A DNA stretch of 64,000 bases. It comes from Channallabes apus (Eukaryota > Chordata > Actinopteri > Siluriformes > Clariidae). The stretch is from the NCBI GenBank assembly GCA_030522415.1, contig CM060121.1, positions 120,001-184,000 of the forward strand, in the 5' to 3' direction. The notes beneath the pieces are model-generated. The model was given only the letters and a program-made list of their open reading frames with translations. It was not told the DNA's origin and ran no database searches. The translations under genes and the position numbers were made by a program. How positions within the stretch are numbered: position 1 is the first letter of the stretch; the number at the start of each line of letters is the position of its first letter. This document shows, piece by piece, positions 34,574 to 45,514 of this stretch.

Positions 34574-34816
34574 TCACCCCTCTCTGACAGAGACTCTGGT
34601 TACTGGAATCTTCTTTTTGCGTGAATCTAACGGTGAATCTCCCTAAGGTCACTCGCTTTTGCCTCCTTGTGGTGATTTGACAGAAATGCGACGCTGCGTT
34701 GTCTTTTCACAGATTGATCTCCCGCACTGTACACACTGTTTAACTTTCTTCTTCATGGAGGCCGTTGTTGCAGTACTAAAGAACAGTCACTACACAAAAT
34801 TTTTAAAATACTTTAT

Positions 34817-34860
<44 letters not shown>

Positions 34861-35914
34861 AAACACACATGTGGTCACAGTGTTATAGTAAACATTACAC
34901 ACACACGGATGTTGACTATATGAGTGATGCACTAAGACTGCGCATGGGAGACGATAACCCACAATACCACAGTGTGAGAGAGAGAGAAGAACCATTAGCT
35001 CAGTTGTGATCACGTGACCTTGGCAGACAAAGTGCATGCGTACTACTTGTACTGTATATCAAGACCTCACGCGTTAGTTAAGTTAAAATTTATTAAAACA
35101 TTTTGCTCGTCTTACAAGCAAAGTTACTTACAATCCAAGGTTTCGCTGTGTTTCATAAAGAGTTGTAACACTGCTGGTTCAAAGCAGAAACCAGATTATC
35201 ACAACAGTGCAAATCTGATCAGATTTCCCAATAACAACTGATGCTGCAACATCCACATGTGACTAAATGACAATCTGTAAAGTTTGTAGGAATGTACTGC
35301 AAAATGTCACAAACAGTATTATTTCTTGTAGTGACTTCAGCTTCAGTTACGCCACTATTGCATAGTATTATGTCACAGCAATTCATCCAGAGTTGCATTA
35401 GTTTTCATAGATTATACATCATCAGTACAATCTAATCACTCCATAAAGTCTCCTTCTGTCCATCCCAAAGAATTCACAAGTGTTTCAGTGATCACGCTCA
35501 TTCAGGATGTTTGTCTGACCACATTCTCACCACATTTCTTCTGTGAAGTTGAGGATTCAGCTCTATCCTTCCAATGATGTGTTGGACAGCTCCTAACCCA
35601 ATTTCAGTCATTCCAGCTCAATCTCACTAGTTGTTGTCATTGCTTGATGCTGGACATTAATTTCACTCATCTGAAACACAGTAACTTCTTGACACACGTC
35701 TTCTCACAGTGCTGTATGACTCCAAACAGTGGCATGGTATGGTGAACGGACAGGGTATTTTAAGAACTTAGGACATGCATATTTTTGTTTAACATTAGCA
35801 TTCAGTGTGGATAAAATCAGTAAACAACACTGTTAAAGAAAGTCGTGTCTCAGATATATTTTTTGTTTCCTTCATTTATTTTCATGACCCGTGCAATTCT
35901 TAATTAAACCCCAC
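34192..35914. other. intron with microsatellites, no gene recognised
   Basis: Contains (CA)n at 34540-34569 and 34819-34867 and AT-rich unique sequence. The right edge at 35915 is the outer copy of the RTE target duplication, including a duplicate of the channel's GC splice donor. Confidence 0.6.
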
Positions 35915-35931
35915 AACTTGCCTTCCAGCGA
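35915..35931. repeat. RTE target site duplication, left copy
   Basis: AACTTGCCTTCCAGCGA, identical to 39304-39320. On the gene's sense strand it reads TCGCTGGAAGGCAAGTT, that is, the end of the 39311 exon plus its donor. Confidence 0.93.
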
Positions 35932-36010
35932 ATGCAACCACGGGGGGGTTATACTGTGAATCCAGGAGACCAGGTGGAAAGGTTACAAGGCTAGAAGCTT
36001 AGGATCAGGG

Positions 36011-36719
36011 TGTAGCACAGCCACACAACAGGGACACCTTCAACAACAGGAAATTGGTCTTGGAGCTAATGCTGCTCACCTGTGGCCTAAGGCGTGCCCT
36101 AGCGGTTTCTTTTTCCCCATGGACAGTGGTTTGGTCACCGGGCAAGTTCCCGCGCATGCGCGATCGCAACGCATGGGAACCCGGAAGTGACGTGGGTCAC
36201 ATGATCCGGCATAAAGCCGGAACCGGCATTGAGGCCGGCACGGAGAGATGAAGACAGCGCGCTGCATGGTTTTTGAGACTGAGAGCCTGTTTGTGGATTA
36301 TTGTGGATTAATTTCATTCAGTACCCAGCTCATTCCGTTTATCGATCTCCCAGACCTACCATCGTCATTTGGTGAGATCGATCCATCTCTCCAACTCACC
36401 ATTTCACCCCAATTGCCATATTTCAGACACTGGACTATCATACACACACACTCACACACACACCCGCATACATCGCGCACACACTTTTTTCTATTTGTAT
36501 TATATTTGTATATATTGGTTTGTGGTGCACCGTGTTTGTTTATTTCTTTATTCCGTCTGTTTAATACACTTGGTTTAATTTATTTTAATTGTTTTGTGTC
36601 GCGTCGTGTTTTGTACAGCTGTGGTTGCGCAATACCGGAAGTGTTGTTATCAAGCCCCTGTTTAGATTCCCGAATCCGTTTTCTTGTAACCAAGCGGTTA
36701 ATAAAATCCAAGCGTTACA
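36011..36719 (+). mobile_element. solo LTR of the gypsy family at 48 kb
   Basis: 709 bp, starts TGTAGCACAGCCACAC and ends AAGCGTTACA, flanked by a 4-bp duplication AGGG. Clearly related to LTRs at 48303 and 49166. Produced by LTR-LTR recombination after insertion into the RTE LINE. Confidence 0.92.
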
Positions 36720-36723
36720 AGGG

Positions 36724-39274
36724 TTTAAATAGTTTTACCATGGTGTGGATAGGAAAAGAAATGGAGTAGGAGTTATCCTGAAAGAGGAGATTGTAAGGAA
36801 TGTCCTAGAGGTGAAGAGAGTATTAGACAGGTTGATGAGTCTAAAGCTGGAAATTGAAGGGGTTATGTTCAATGTTGTTAGTGGTTATGCCCCACAGGTA
36901 GGATGTGAGTTAGAAGAGAAGGAGACATTCTGGAGTGAGTTAGATGAAGTGATGCAGAGCATCCCCAGAGGTGAGAGAGTGGTGATTGGTGCAGAACTTA
37001 ATGGACATGTTGGGGAAGGGAACAGAAGTGATGAAAATGTGATGGGCAGGTTTGGTCTTCAGGACAGGAATGTAGAAGGCCAGATGGTGTTGGACTTTGC
37101 AAAGAGGATGGAAATGGCAGTAGTAAATACTTTCTTCCAGAAGAGGCAGGAACATAGGGTGAAATATAAGAGTGGAGGCAGAAGCACTCAGGTGGACCAC
37201 ATCTTGTGTCGACGTTGTAATCTGAAAGAGATTAGTGACTGCAAAGTGTTGGTAGGGGAGAGTGTAGCCAGACAACACAGAATGGTGGTGTGTAAAATAA
37301 CCCTGGTGGTGAGGAAGGTGAAGAGGACAAAGAGCAGAGGACAAAGTGGTGGAAGCTGAGAAAGGAAGAATGTTGTGTAGTCTTCAGGGAGGAATTGAGA
37401 CAGGCTATGGGTGGTCAGGAGGTGCTGACTGGACAACAACAGCCAATGTGATCAGGGAGACAGGTAGGAGGGTACTTGGTGTATCATCAGGTAAGGGAAA
37501 AGTGGACAAGGAGACTTGGTGGTGGAATGAGGAAGTCCAGGATTGTATACAGGGAAAGAGGCTAGCTAAGAAGAAGTGGGACTCTGAGAGGACTGAAGAA
37601 AGTAGACAGGAGTACAGGGAGATGCAGCATAAGGTGAAGGTAGAAGTGGCAAAGGCCAAACAAAGAGCATATGAGGACTTGTATGCTAGATTGGACAGTA
37701 AGGAGGGTGAGGTGGATTGTACTGACAGATGCCAGGAGGGTGATGGGAAGATGGAATGATTACTTTGAAAAGTTGATGAATGAGGAAAATGAAAGAGAAT
37801 GAAGAGTAGAAGAGGTGACTGTTGTGGAGCAGGAAGTAGTAAATATTAGTAAAAGTGAGGTGAGAAGGGGGTTGAAGAGGATGAAGAGTGGAATGGCTGT
37901 TGGTCCTGATGACATACCTGTGGATGTCTGGAAGTGCTTAGGAGAGGTGGCAGTAGAGTTTCTGAGTAGTTTGTTTAACAAGATCTTGGAGAGTGAGAGG
38001 ATTCCAGAGGAATGGAGGAGAAGTGTATTGGTGCCGATTTTTAAGAACAAGGGAGATGTGCAGAGGTGTGGCAACTACAGAGGTATAAAGCTAATGAGTC
38101 ATATAATGAAGCTGTGGGAAAGAGTAGAGGAAGCTACAATAGGTTAAGGGCAGAGGTGAGCATTTGTAAGCAGCAATATGGTTTCATGCCTAGAAAGAGT
38201 ACATCAGATGCAGTATTTGCTTTGAGGATGCTGGTGGAGAAGTACAGAGAAGGTAATAAAGAGTTGCATTGTGTCTTTGTAGATTTAGAGAAAGCGTACG
38301 ACAGGGTGCCGAGAGAGGACCTGTGGTGTTGTATGAGGAAGTCTGAAGTGGCAGAGAAGTAAGTTAGAGTGGTGCAGGACATGTATGAGAGCGCTAAGAC
38401 AGTGGTAAGATGTGCTGTAGGTGTGACAGAAGAGTTTAAGGTGGAGGTGAGTCTGCATCAAGGATCGGCTCTGAGCCCCTTTTTGTTTGCTTTGGTAATG
38501 GATAGGATGACAGATAAGGTTAGACAGGAGTCTCCATGGACTATGAGGTTAGCAGATGACATTGTGCTTTGTAGCGAGAGCAGGGAACTGGTGGAGAAAA
38601 ATTTGGAGAGGTGGAGGTATGCTCTGGAAAGCAGAGGAATGCATTTGTGTGAATGAGAGGAACCCAAGAGGAACGGTGAGGCTTCAGGGATCAGAGGTAA
38701 AGAAGGTGCAGGACTTTAAGTACTTGGGGTCAACGGTCCAGAGCAATGGAGAGTGTTCAAAGGAGGTGAAGAGGTGGGTACAGGCAGGTTGGAATGGGTG
38801 GAGAAAAGTGTCGTGTGTTGTGCGATAAAAAAAGTATCAGCGAGAATGAAAGGAAAGGTGTACAGGACAGTGGTGAGACCAGTGATGCTCTACGGCTTAG
38901 AGACAGTGGCACTGAAGAAAAGACAGGAGGCAGAGTTGGAGGTAGCAGAGCTGAAGATGTTGAGGTTCTCTTTGGGAGTGACAAGGATGGATAGGATCAA
39001 GAATGAATTCATCAGAGGGACAACCCATGTTAGATGTTTTGGAGATAAAGTCAGAGAGGCCAGATTGAGGTGGTTTGGACATGTTCAGAGGATAGATGAA
39101 TATATCGTTAGAAGGATGCTGAGGTTGGAACTGCCAGGCAGGAGTTCTAGAGGAAGACCAAAGAGGAGATTTATGGATGCAGTGAGAGAGGACATGAAGT
39201 TAGCTGGTGTGAGAGAAGAGGATGCACAGGATAGGGTTAGATGGAGGCAGATGATTCGCTGTGGCGACCCCTGA
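36724..39274 (+). pseudogene. RTE LINE ORF2 remnant (endonuclease/RT)
   Basis: Pieces in shifting frames: MFNVVSGYAPQVGCELEEKE and VDHILCRRC (endonuclease), GMAVGPDDIPVDVWKCLGEV, FVDLEKAYDRVPREDLW (RT motif A), GSALSPFLFALVMDRMTD, MRLADDIVLCSESRE (motif C, LADD), YLGSTVQSNGECSKEVK and the C-terminal RWFGHVQRIDEYIVRRML through MIRCGDP. At least six frame breaks and an internal stop near 36729. Not functional. Confidence 0.9.
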
Positions 39275-39303
39275 AAGGGAGCAGCCGAAAGACAAAGAAG
39301 AAG

Positions 39304-39320
39304 AACTTGCCTTCCAGCGA
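39304..39320. repeat. RTE target site duplication, right copy, overlapping a cacna1a exon end
   Basis: AACTTGCCTTCCAGCGA; 39311-39320 are exon bases and 39304-39310 are the intron start with the GC donor. Confidence 0.93.
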
Positions 39321-39443
39321 TCCTCAGGGTCCAGCTCATTGTACAGCGCCTCCCTGCTGGTCATCAGGGTCTGCCTTCTGAGCTCGCTGGTGCGCTGCTC
39401 CCACACAGACTTAGAACCCTTATGGTTCTTCTGCTGCTCCTTA
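39311..39443 (-). CDS. cacna1a: cacna1a exon: II-III loop, with GC splice donor at an RTE insertion
   Basis: 133-nt exon encoding [20 protein letters not shown], then [20 protein letters not shown] and DRWK. This is the conserved loop segment just before the [10 protein letters not shown] exon. The acceptor is TTCTGCAG. The donor reads AAG|GCAAGTT, a GC-type donor that otherwise fits consensus well; no GT lies at the phase-correct position. The exon end and donor lie inside one copy of a 17-bp direct repeat (39304-39320) made by insertion of an RTE LINE immediately downstream in the intron, so the TE starts only a few bases after the donor. Confidence 0.92.
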
Positions 39444-39867
39444 CTGCAGAACATAAGACAGAAAGAGAAACAAGAAGATGAGAGACATTGCAGGTTTTAA
39501 AATCAACAGAAGGATTACCACCATCGCGTAACCTAATCTACTCACACAGCCACTGCGGAGCAGAAATTCACACACTGACAATACAGGGGTGCTAGTGTGG
39601 GAGAACACACACAAGCTTACAGCAAGTAATAGATGTTAACAGGAGTCTTTTTAAATGAAGAATGAGTAACAACTAGAAGAATAGTCGAGTGTGAGAAGTA
39701 CAAAACTAAAAGCAACAAAAGAAGGAAAAGAGCCACTGAAGCACAAAGAAAACACAGAGTAGAAATAAATAAATACCGCTGCAGAAAGGGTTCAGAGGTG
39801 CTGAGACGCTCAGAGTGAACTGTCACGCTGAGGAGGGAAACACCAGGTGAGAGACAGGTCTCTAACA
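39444..39867. other. intron, nothing recognised
   Basis: About 420 bp upstream (sense) of the exon at 39311. No TE or ORF that I can support. Confidence 0.5.
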
Positions 39868-39922
39868 CACACACACACTGCTCAGGCAGTCACTCACACA
39901 CACACACACGCTTAGGCAGTCA

Positions 39923-39959
<37 letters not shown>

Positions 39960-40122
39960 ACACACACAGTCAGTCACTCACACACACTCAGGCAGTCAGT
40001 CACACACACACGCACACACACTCAGACAGTCAGGTCACACACACACACACATACACACACACACTCAGGCAATCAGTCACTCACACACACACACAGGCAG
40101 TCACTCACACACACACTCACAC

Positions 40123-40164
<42 letters not shown>

Positions 40165-40165
40165 A
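39868..40165. repeat. CA-rich minisatellite
   Basis: (CA)n blocks interrupted at intervals by CTCAGGCAGTCACTCACA-type segments, about eight copies; a compound micro/minisatellite. Confidence 0.9.
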
Positions 40166-40380
40166 CAATCAGAATCAGCTTTATTGGCAATGTACCGCTC
40201 AGCATATAAGAAATGTGTTGCCATTAGGTTTGATTAATCTGTAGAATCTGTCAGAGAGTCTGAGTCTGAAGCAGATGTGTACAGGTGACAGGGGTGGTGT
40301 TCAGGTCCTGGAGGGAGGGCAGGTTGGTCCTGATGTTGTGCTCCCCTGACCTTACCCCTGAAGTCTACACTTGAAGAGTG
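40166..40380 (-). mobile_element. L2-type LINE 3' end fragment
   Basis: AATCAGAATCAGCTTTATTG at the left is the reverse complement of the L2 tail (CAATAAA then TTCTGATT). Extent to the right is uncertain. Confidence 0.6.
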
Positions 40381-41127
40381 AAAACGCTATTGGAAAATCT
40401 TTTCGTGTTGCCGGTTGTGAAGCATTTGTGTATCAAACATGCCAAATTTTGGCATATATAACCTCGGTCAGGAGATGTCATCTGATGAAGCGCACCTGCA
40501 GGTTATAAATAGGAGTGAACCACATGATAAATCCATCCCGGAGGGGTGATCTCCACACTTACTCTTTCAATTAAAGTGCTTCGCGTGCGGCTCGCATTCT
40601 TTACAGAGAAGCTATGAGCCACGGCGCATTCCTGGGGCTTAAAATGACGTACAGATCCGGCAGAGCTGCAGGAGACGGATTTTCCTCCTTTCTCTCGCGC
40701 TCTCGTCGGATCGGGATATTCCTCCGTCTGTTTCTCAAGCGCGCCCTGGCGCTTCTTGTGAAATGGGCAGGATAGACATTTTCTCTCGCTTCCACGGAGA
40801 TGGAAATAGCCTGCAAGCCGGGGGGCGGGGGGCGAAGCCTCATTGACGCTTTCCTGAGTAATGACGCTTTCTCTCCCTTTCCTGAGTAACCTCCACGATG
40901 AGTTAACCCTTTCAAGCTTTATTCATCCCATGTTTTCATGCCATCGACTTATTTTATTTATTTATTTATTTAAATATAGTTGATATATATATTGCAGGGT
41001 TATATAATGATGCCCCAGATACACGCTACACAACCTTGGGGTCCAGACACTTGCAGTGCGGCGACGTTGGTATTCTCGTTCCCATAGCGTTTTCACGCAG
41101 CATTGAGTGTAGCTTTTGAAAGGGAAC
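40381..41127. mobile_element. DIRS remnant, terminal and leader sequence
   Basis: 40383-40530 matches the DIRS end region (CCAAATTTTGGCATATATAA, CACCTGCAGGTTATAAATAG). 40550-40990 matches inverted parts of the DIRS leader at 16800-17200. 41010-41115 matches 9010-9110 inverted. No coding region survives. Confidence 0.65.
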
Positions 41128-41455
41128 GTCTCGGGTTACTTTGCTGTAACCCTGTTCCTGAAAAAGCAGGAATGAGATGCTGTGCTCCAATGCCGCACTG
41201 CTTGTGTGACTGGACGTCCTTTCAGACAAAATTGATGAGGAATATTTCCGCTTCACTCCTATTTATAACCCGCAGGTGCGCTTCATCAGATAACGTCACC
41301 TGACCGAGGTTATATATGCCAAAATTTGGCGTGTTTGATACACACATGCTTCACACCCGGCAACACAGAAAGATGTTCCCCTAGCGTTTTCACGCAGCAT
41401 CTCATTCCCGCTTTTTCAGGGAACAGGGTTACAGCAAAGTAACCAGAGACGTTCA
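41128..41455. mobile_element. DIRS-type terminal unit, second copy
   Basis: Same structure as 8684-9013: inverted ends CGTCTCGGGTTACTTTGCTG and CAGCAAAGTAACCAGAGACG around DIRS end sequence, about 325 bp. The core is in the opposite orientation. Confidence 0.65.
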
Positions 41456-42513
41456 CTTGAGAATTCCAGAGTTTATGTGCAGAGTCCTACCACACATTTC
41501 CATCAACCCCGGCCTGTATCCTGATGACATTGTTCAGTGTGTTGGGCCCCTTGATCAAAACTCAATTTGTGCTCCTTGGTGATCTAAACTGGGATATGAC
41601 TAAACCACCCGATAAAGTCATTCAACAATTTCATGTTCCTCCACTAGGTATGACAGCAAATTCATAGACAATGCTATGTTGATTGATATAATTTTAACAA
41701 ACTGTCTGTTCTGATTTTTGTTCTGATATTAGTGATCACTGTTTTACTGCATGTGTTCGAAATGGCTGCTCCATCAAGAAACTGACTCGATTCTGTTGTA
41801 AACGTGCTTTTAAAAATTTTGATCACCAAGCTTCTACATGACATGGCAGATGTTAATTGGTCTAGAATCAGTCTGGTTCCAACTGTAGACGAGGTTTGGT
41901 AATTATTTTATACGTTTTTTAGGACTGTTCTTGATAAACATGCCCCGATGAAAAGACTCAGAGTAAAGGATCGACATAGTCCTTGGTTTACCCTGGAGCT
42001 TACTGTGCTTTTACAACAAAAAAAATACTCTTTGGCGCAAGGCTCGACACTCTAGATCACCAGCAGATATTTTGGTTTTCAAGCAACTTACAAATAAATC
42101 TTTACAAGCCGTTCGCAAGGCTAAAACAGACTATTTTAATAAGCAGTTTTGTCTTAGTAGCTCTGATCCTAAAAAATTTAAATACGATAAAGGAGATTGA
42201 TAAAGAACACTGTAGTATCAGACAAGAAGCATATGTTGAAGCTTCTCAATAAGCATTTTATTACTTCTGGTTTAACCCTTGAATTCATCAGCTATAAATC
42301 CTATTAATTGCTCTACTGCACCTCCTCCAACTCTCCCTCATCCTACACTACTTCCGTCCTCCTCCCATAGTTTCATTTTGCGATCCTTTTCAGAGGAGGA
42401 GGTTCTGGATGAATTGCTCAGGCTAGATTCCAATAAATCTGCTGGGTCTGATGAGGTGGATCCTGTCTTTTATAAAATTGCTGCCTCTATTATTGCTGCT
42501 CCCATCACAGATA
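41456..42513 (+). mobile_element. decayed LINE, endonuclease to pre-RT part
   Basis: Traces on the plus strand: VLLGDLNWDM near 41572 and ISDHCFTACV near 41732 (endonuclease), KDRHSPWFTLEL near 41970, and FSEEEVLDELLRLDSNKSAG near 42389 (pre-RT SKSPG-like block). Several frameshifts. Split at 42514 by a Tc1 element and resumes at 44109. Confidence 0.75.
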
Positions 42514-42515
42514 TA

Positions 42516-44108
42516 CAAACCGGATTCCAAAAAAGTTGGGACACTAAACAAATTGTGAATAAAAACTGAATACAATGATGTGGAGATGGCAAATGTCAAT
42601 ATTTTATTCAGAATAGAACATAGATGACAGATCAAAAGTTTAATCCGAGAAAATGTATCATTTTAAAGGAAAAATATGTTCATTCCAAATTTCACGGTGT
42701 CAACAAATCCCAAAAAAGTTGGGACAAGTAGCAATAAGAGGCTGGAAAAAGTAAATTTGAGCATAACGAAGAGCTGGAAGACCAATTAACAGTAATTAGG
42801 TTAATTGGCAACATGATTGGGTATAAAAAGAGCTTCTCAGAGTGGCAGTGTCTCTCGAAAGCCAAGATGGGTAGAGGATCACCAATTCCCACAATGTTGC
42901 GCAGAAAGATAGTGGAGCAATATCAGAAAGGTGTTACCCAGCGAAAAATTGCAAAGACATTGCAGTTATCATCATCAACTGTGTATAATATCATCCAAAG
43001 ATTCAGAGAATCTGGAACAATCTCTGTGCGTAAGGGTCAAGGGCGTAAAACCATACTGGATGCCCGTGATCTCCGGGCCCTTAAACGACACTGCACCACA
43101 AACAGGAATGCTACTGCAAAGGAAATCACAGAATGGGCTCAGGAATACTTCCAGAAACCATTGTCAGTGAACACAATCCACCGTGCCATCCGTTGTTGCC
43201 AGCTGAAACTCTACAGTGCAAAGAAGAAGCCATTTCTAAGCAAGATCCACAAGTACAGGCGTTTTCATTGGGCTAGGGATCATTTAAAATGGAGTGTGGC
43301 AAAATGGAAGACTGTTCTGTGGTCAGACGAGTCACGAATCGAAGTTCTTGTTGGAAATGTGGGACGCCATGTCATCCGGACCAAAGAGGACAAGGACAAC
43401 CCAAGTTGTTATCAGCGCTCAGTTCAGAAGCCTGCATCTCTGATGGTATGGGGTTGCATGAGTGCGTGTGGCATGGGCAGCTTGCATGTCTCGAAAGGCA
43501 CCATCAATGCAGAAAAATATATTCAGGTTCTAGAACAACATATGCTCCCATCCAGACGTCATCTCTTTCAGGGAAGACCCTGCATTTTTCAACAAGATAA
43601 TGCCAGACCACATTCTGCATCAATCACAACATCATGGCTGCATAGGAGAAGGATCCGGGTACTGGAATGGCCAGTCTGCAGTCCAGATCTTTCCCCTATA
43701 GAGAACATTTGGCGCATCATAAAGAGGAAGGTGCGACAAAGAAGGCCCAAGACGATTGAACAGTTAGAGGCCTGTATTAGACAAGAATGGGAGAGCATTC
43801 CTATTTCTAAACTTGAGAAACTGGTCTCCTCGGTCCCCAGACGTCTGCTGAGTGTTGTAAGAAGAAGGGGAGACGCCACACAGTGGTGAAAATGGCCTTG
43901 TCCGAACTTTTTTGGAATTTGTTGACACCATGACATTTTGATTCACCATATTTTTCCCTTAAAATGATACATTTTCTCAGTTTAAACTTTTGTTCCGTGA
44001 TTTATGTTCTATTCTGAATAAAATATTGACATTTGCCATCTCCACATCATTGCATTCATTTTTATTCACAATTTGTTTAGTGTCCCAACTTTTTTGGAAT
44101 CCGGTTTG
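42516..44108 (+). mobile_element. Tc1-type DNA transposon with intact transposase
   Basis: 1,593 bp between TA dinucleotides (42514-42515 and 44109-44110). Inverted repeats of roughly 200 bp begin CAAACCGGATTCCAAAAAAG and end with its complement. Each arm holds an outer and an inner copy of a CCAAAAAAGTTGGGACA direct repeat (outer 42521, inner 42706), the IR/DR layout known from Sleeping Beauty. It lies inside a decayed LINE. Confidence 0.95.
42813..43889 (+). CDS. Tc1-type transposase, intact (358 aa; 340 aa from the second Met)
   Basis: The more usual family start would be Met19 (42867, MGRGSPIPTMLRRKIVEQYQ). N-terminal paired-like domain with two helix-turn-helix parts: KIVEQYQKGVTQRKIAKTL and KRHCTTNRNATAKEITEWAQ, with a GRKT hook between. 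DDE catalytic core: VLWSDESRIEV (first Asp), IFQQDNARPHSA (second Asp) and VCSPDLSPIENIWRII (Glu 34 residues after the second Asp), with MVWGCMSA as the glycine-rich box. It would bind the inverted repeats and cut and paste at TA. No stop or shift, so it is a candidate for activity. Confidence 0.95.
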   Translation: MIGYKKSFSEWQCLSKAKMGRGSPIPTMLRRKIVEQYQKGVTQRKIAKTLQLSSSTVYNIIQRFRESGTISVRKGQGRKTILDARDLRALKRHCTTNRNATAKEITEWAQEYFQKPLSVNTIHRAIRCCQLKLYSAKKKPFLSKIHKYRRFHWARDHLKWSVAKWKTVLWSDESRIEVLVGNVGRHVIRTKEDKDNPSCYQRSVQKPASLMVWGCMSACGMGSLHVSKGTINAEKYIQVLEQHMLPSRRHLFQGRPCIFQQDNARPHSASITTSWLHRRRIRVLEWPVCSPDLSPIENIWRIIKRKVRQRRPKTIEQLEACIRQEWESIPISKLEKLVSSVPRRLLSVVRRRGDATQW

Positions 44109-45512
44109 TATTAAATTTATCTTTACACACAAATTCCTCATGCTTGGAAGTTAGCGTTAGTGTTCCCTCTTTTTAAGGGTGGTTATTGGTCAGATCCCAA
44201 TTGTTACAGGCCTATTTATGTTTTGCCATGTATCTCTAAGGTTTTGGAAAAACTTGTAAATGGTCAACTCACTGAATACTTGGAAACATTTTATCACCCC
44301 CTCAATCAGGATTTAGAACTGGGTTTGGGTGTTTAATAGCAACACTTAAAGTCTTAAATGATATCTATTCTGCATTGGACTCTAAATTGTGCTGTTCTGA
44401 TATTCTGTCTCAATCCTTTACCATAAACTTATGATAAAAAATTATAGACCCTTCATTTCTTTGTAAGTGGGCAAACTTAGAAAATCTGTAGGGGATCAAA
44501 TACTGTACCACATTGACTTGGCCAAGGCCTTCACAAACTGTTAAAGAAAAGATGTCACAAACGTCTCATTGATACGCTTTATGATCCTGGCTTGGTTTTC
44601 TAATTATCTTAGTGATAGAGTGCAGTCTGTGAAATCTAAACAACTTCTTTCCCAGACTCTCCCAGTCATCAATGGCGTCCCACAGGGATCAATACTTGGA
44701 CCTACACTCTTTTCTATTTATATTAATACTGTAGCTAATTTGGTCACAGATTCATTTATTCATCTTTACGCAGATGATACAATTCTTTACTCTACAGGTC
44801 CTTCCCCTGCTGCAGTTTTACAGCAACTTCAACTCAGTTTTAATAGATTGCAACAGACTTTTTCTAATTTGCATCTTCAGCTAAATACTTCCAAAACTAA
44901 AGTCATGTGGTTTGGAAAAAAAGGTCACGTTCCATCAAAGCTTTCCAAGTATCTGCTCCCTTGATGGGACCCCATTGGATCAGATTACTGAATATAAATA
45001 TCTGGGTATTTGGCTAGATAACACTTTGTCTTTCTCAAAACACATTGATAATTTGAAGTCTAAGATCAAATTAAAACTTGGGTTCCTTTATAGAATGCGT
45101 TCTGCATTCACATTATCTGCTAGGAAAACTCTGGTGCAAATGACCATTCTCCCCATGTTTGATTACGGTGACGTTATTTACCTATCAGCATCCAAAGGCC
45201 TGCTTCAAAAGCTTGACGTTCTCTACCACTCTGCCATCCAGTTTATAACAAACGCTCCTTTCAAAACTCATCACTGTATCCTCTATTCTTCTCTCAACTG
45301 GTCTTCATTGTATACCTGCTGCAAAATCCATTGGTATATGGTCATTTACAAAACTCTCCTCGGTTTGACCCTTCCTTACTTACAAGAATTGTTACACTCT
45401 TTTTCTTCTGGGTATAATACTCTGCTTTAAAGATGAGTGTTGCTGTTATTTAGACTAGCTGCTCTTATTCATTGCTGCTCCACTGTTCACATTGTTCATA
45501 TGTACTTGTATA
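44109..45512 (+). mobile_element. decayed LINE, RT part
   Basis: Continues the LINE at 41456: NCYRPIYVLPCISKVLEKLV near 44200, then VPQGSILGPTLFSIYIN at about 44677, LYADDTILYST (catalytic YADD) near 44765, LDGTPLDQITEYKYLGIWLD near 44960, and a C-terminal RMRSAFTLSARKTLVQMTIL domain to about 45430. Frameshifted near 44950. An orphan Tc1 end (44397-44515) is inserted. Confidence 0.8.
44397..44515 (-). mobile_element. orphan inverted-repeat end of a Tc1 family
   Basis: TGATATTCTGTCTCAATCCT through GTAGGGGATCAAATACTG matches in inverted orientation the left end of the element at 47156 (CAGTGGGGGAAATAAGTATT arm). No other part of that element is nearby. Confidence 0.7.
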
Positions 45513-45514
45513 TA

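Larger units (their letters stand above)
35932..39303 (+). mobile_element. RTE-type LINE, 5' truncated, with nested solo LTR
   Basis: Flanked by a 17-bp target duplication. LINE sequence occupies 35932-36010 and 36720-39303; the coding sense runs through the solo LTR (RWKGYKARSLGS before, FYHGVDRKRNGVGVILKE after). 3' end: MIRCGDP codons, then AAGAAGAAG tail. Strand is opposite to cacna1a. Confidence 0.93.
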
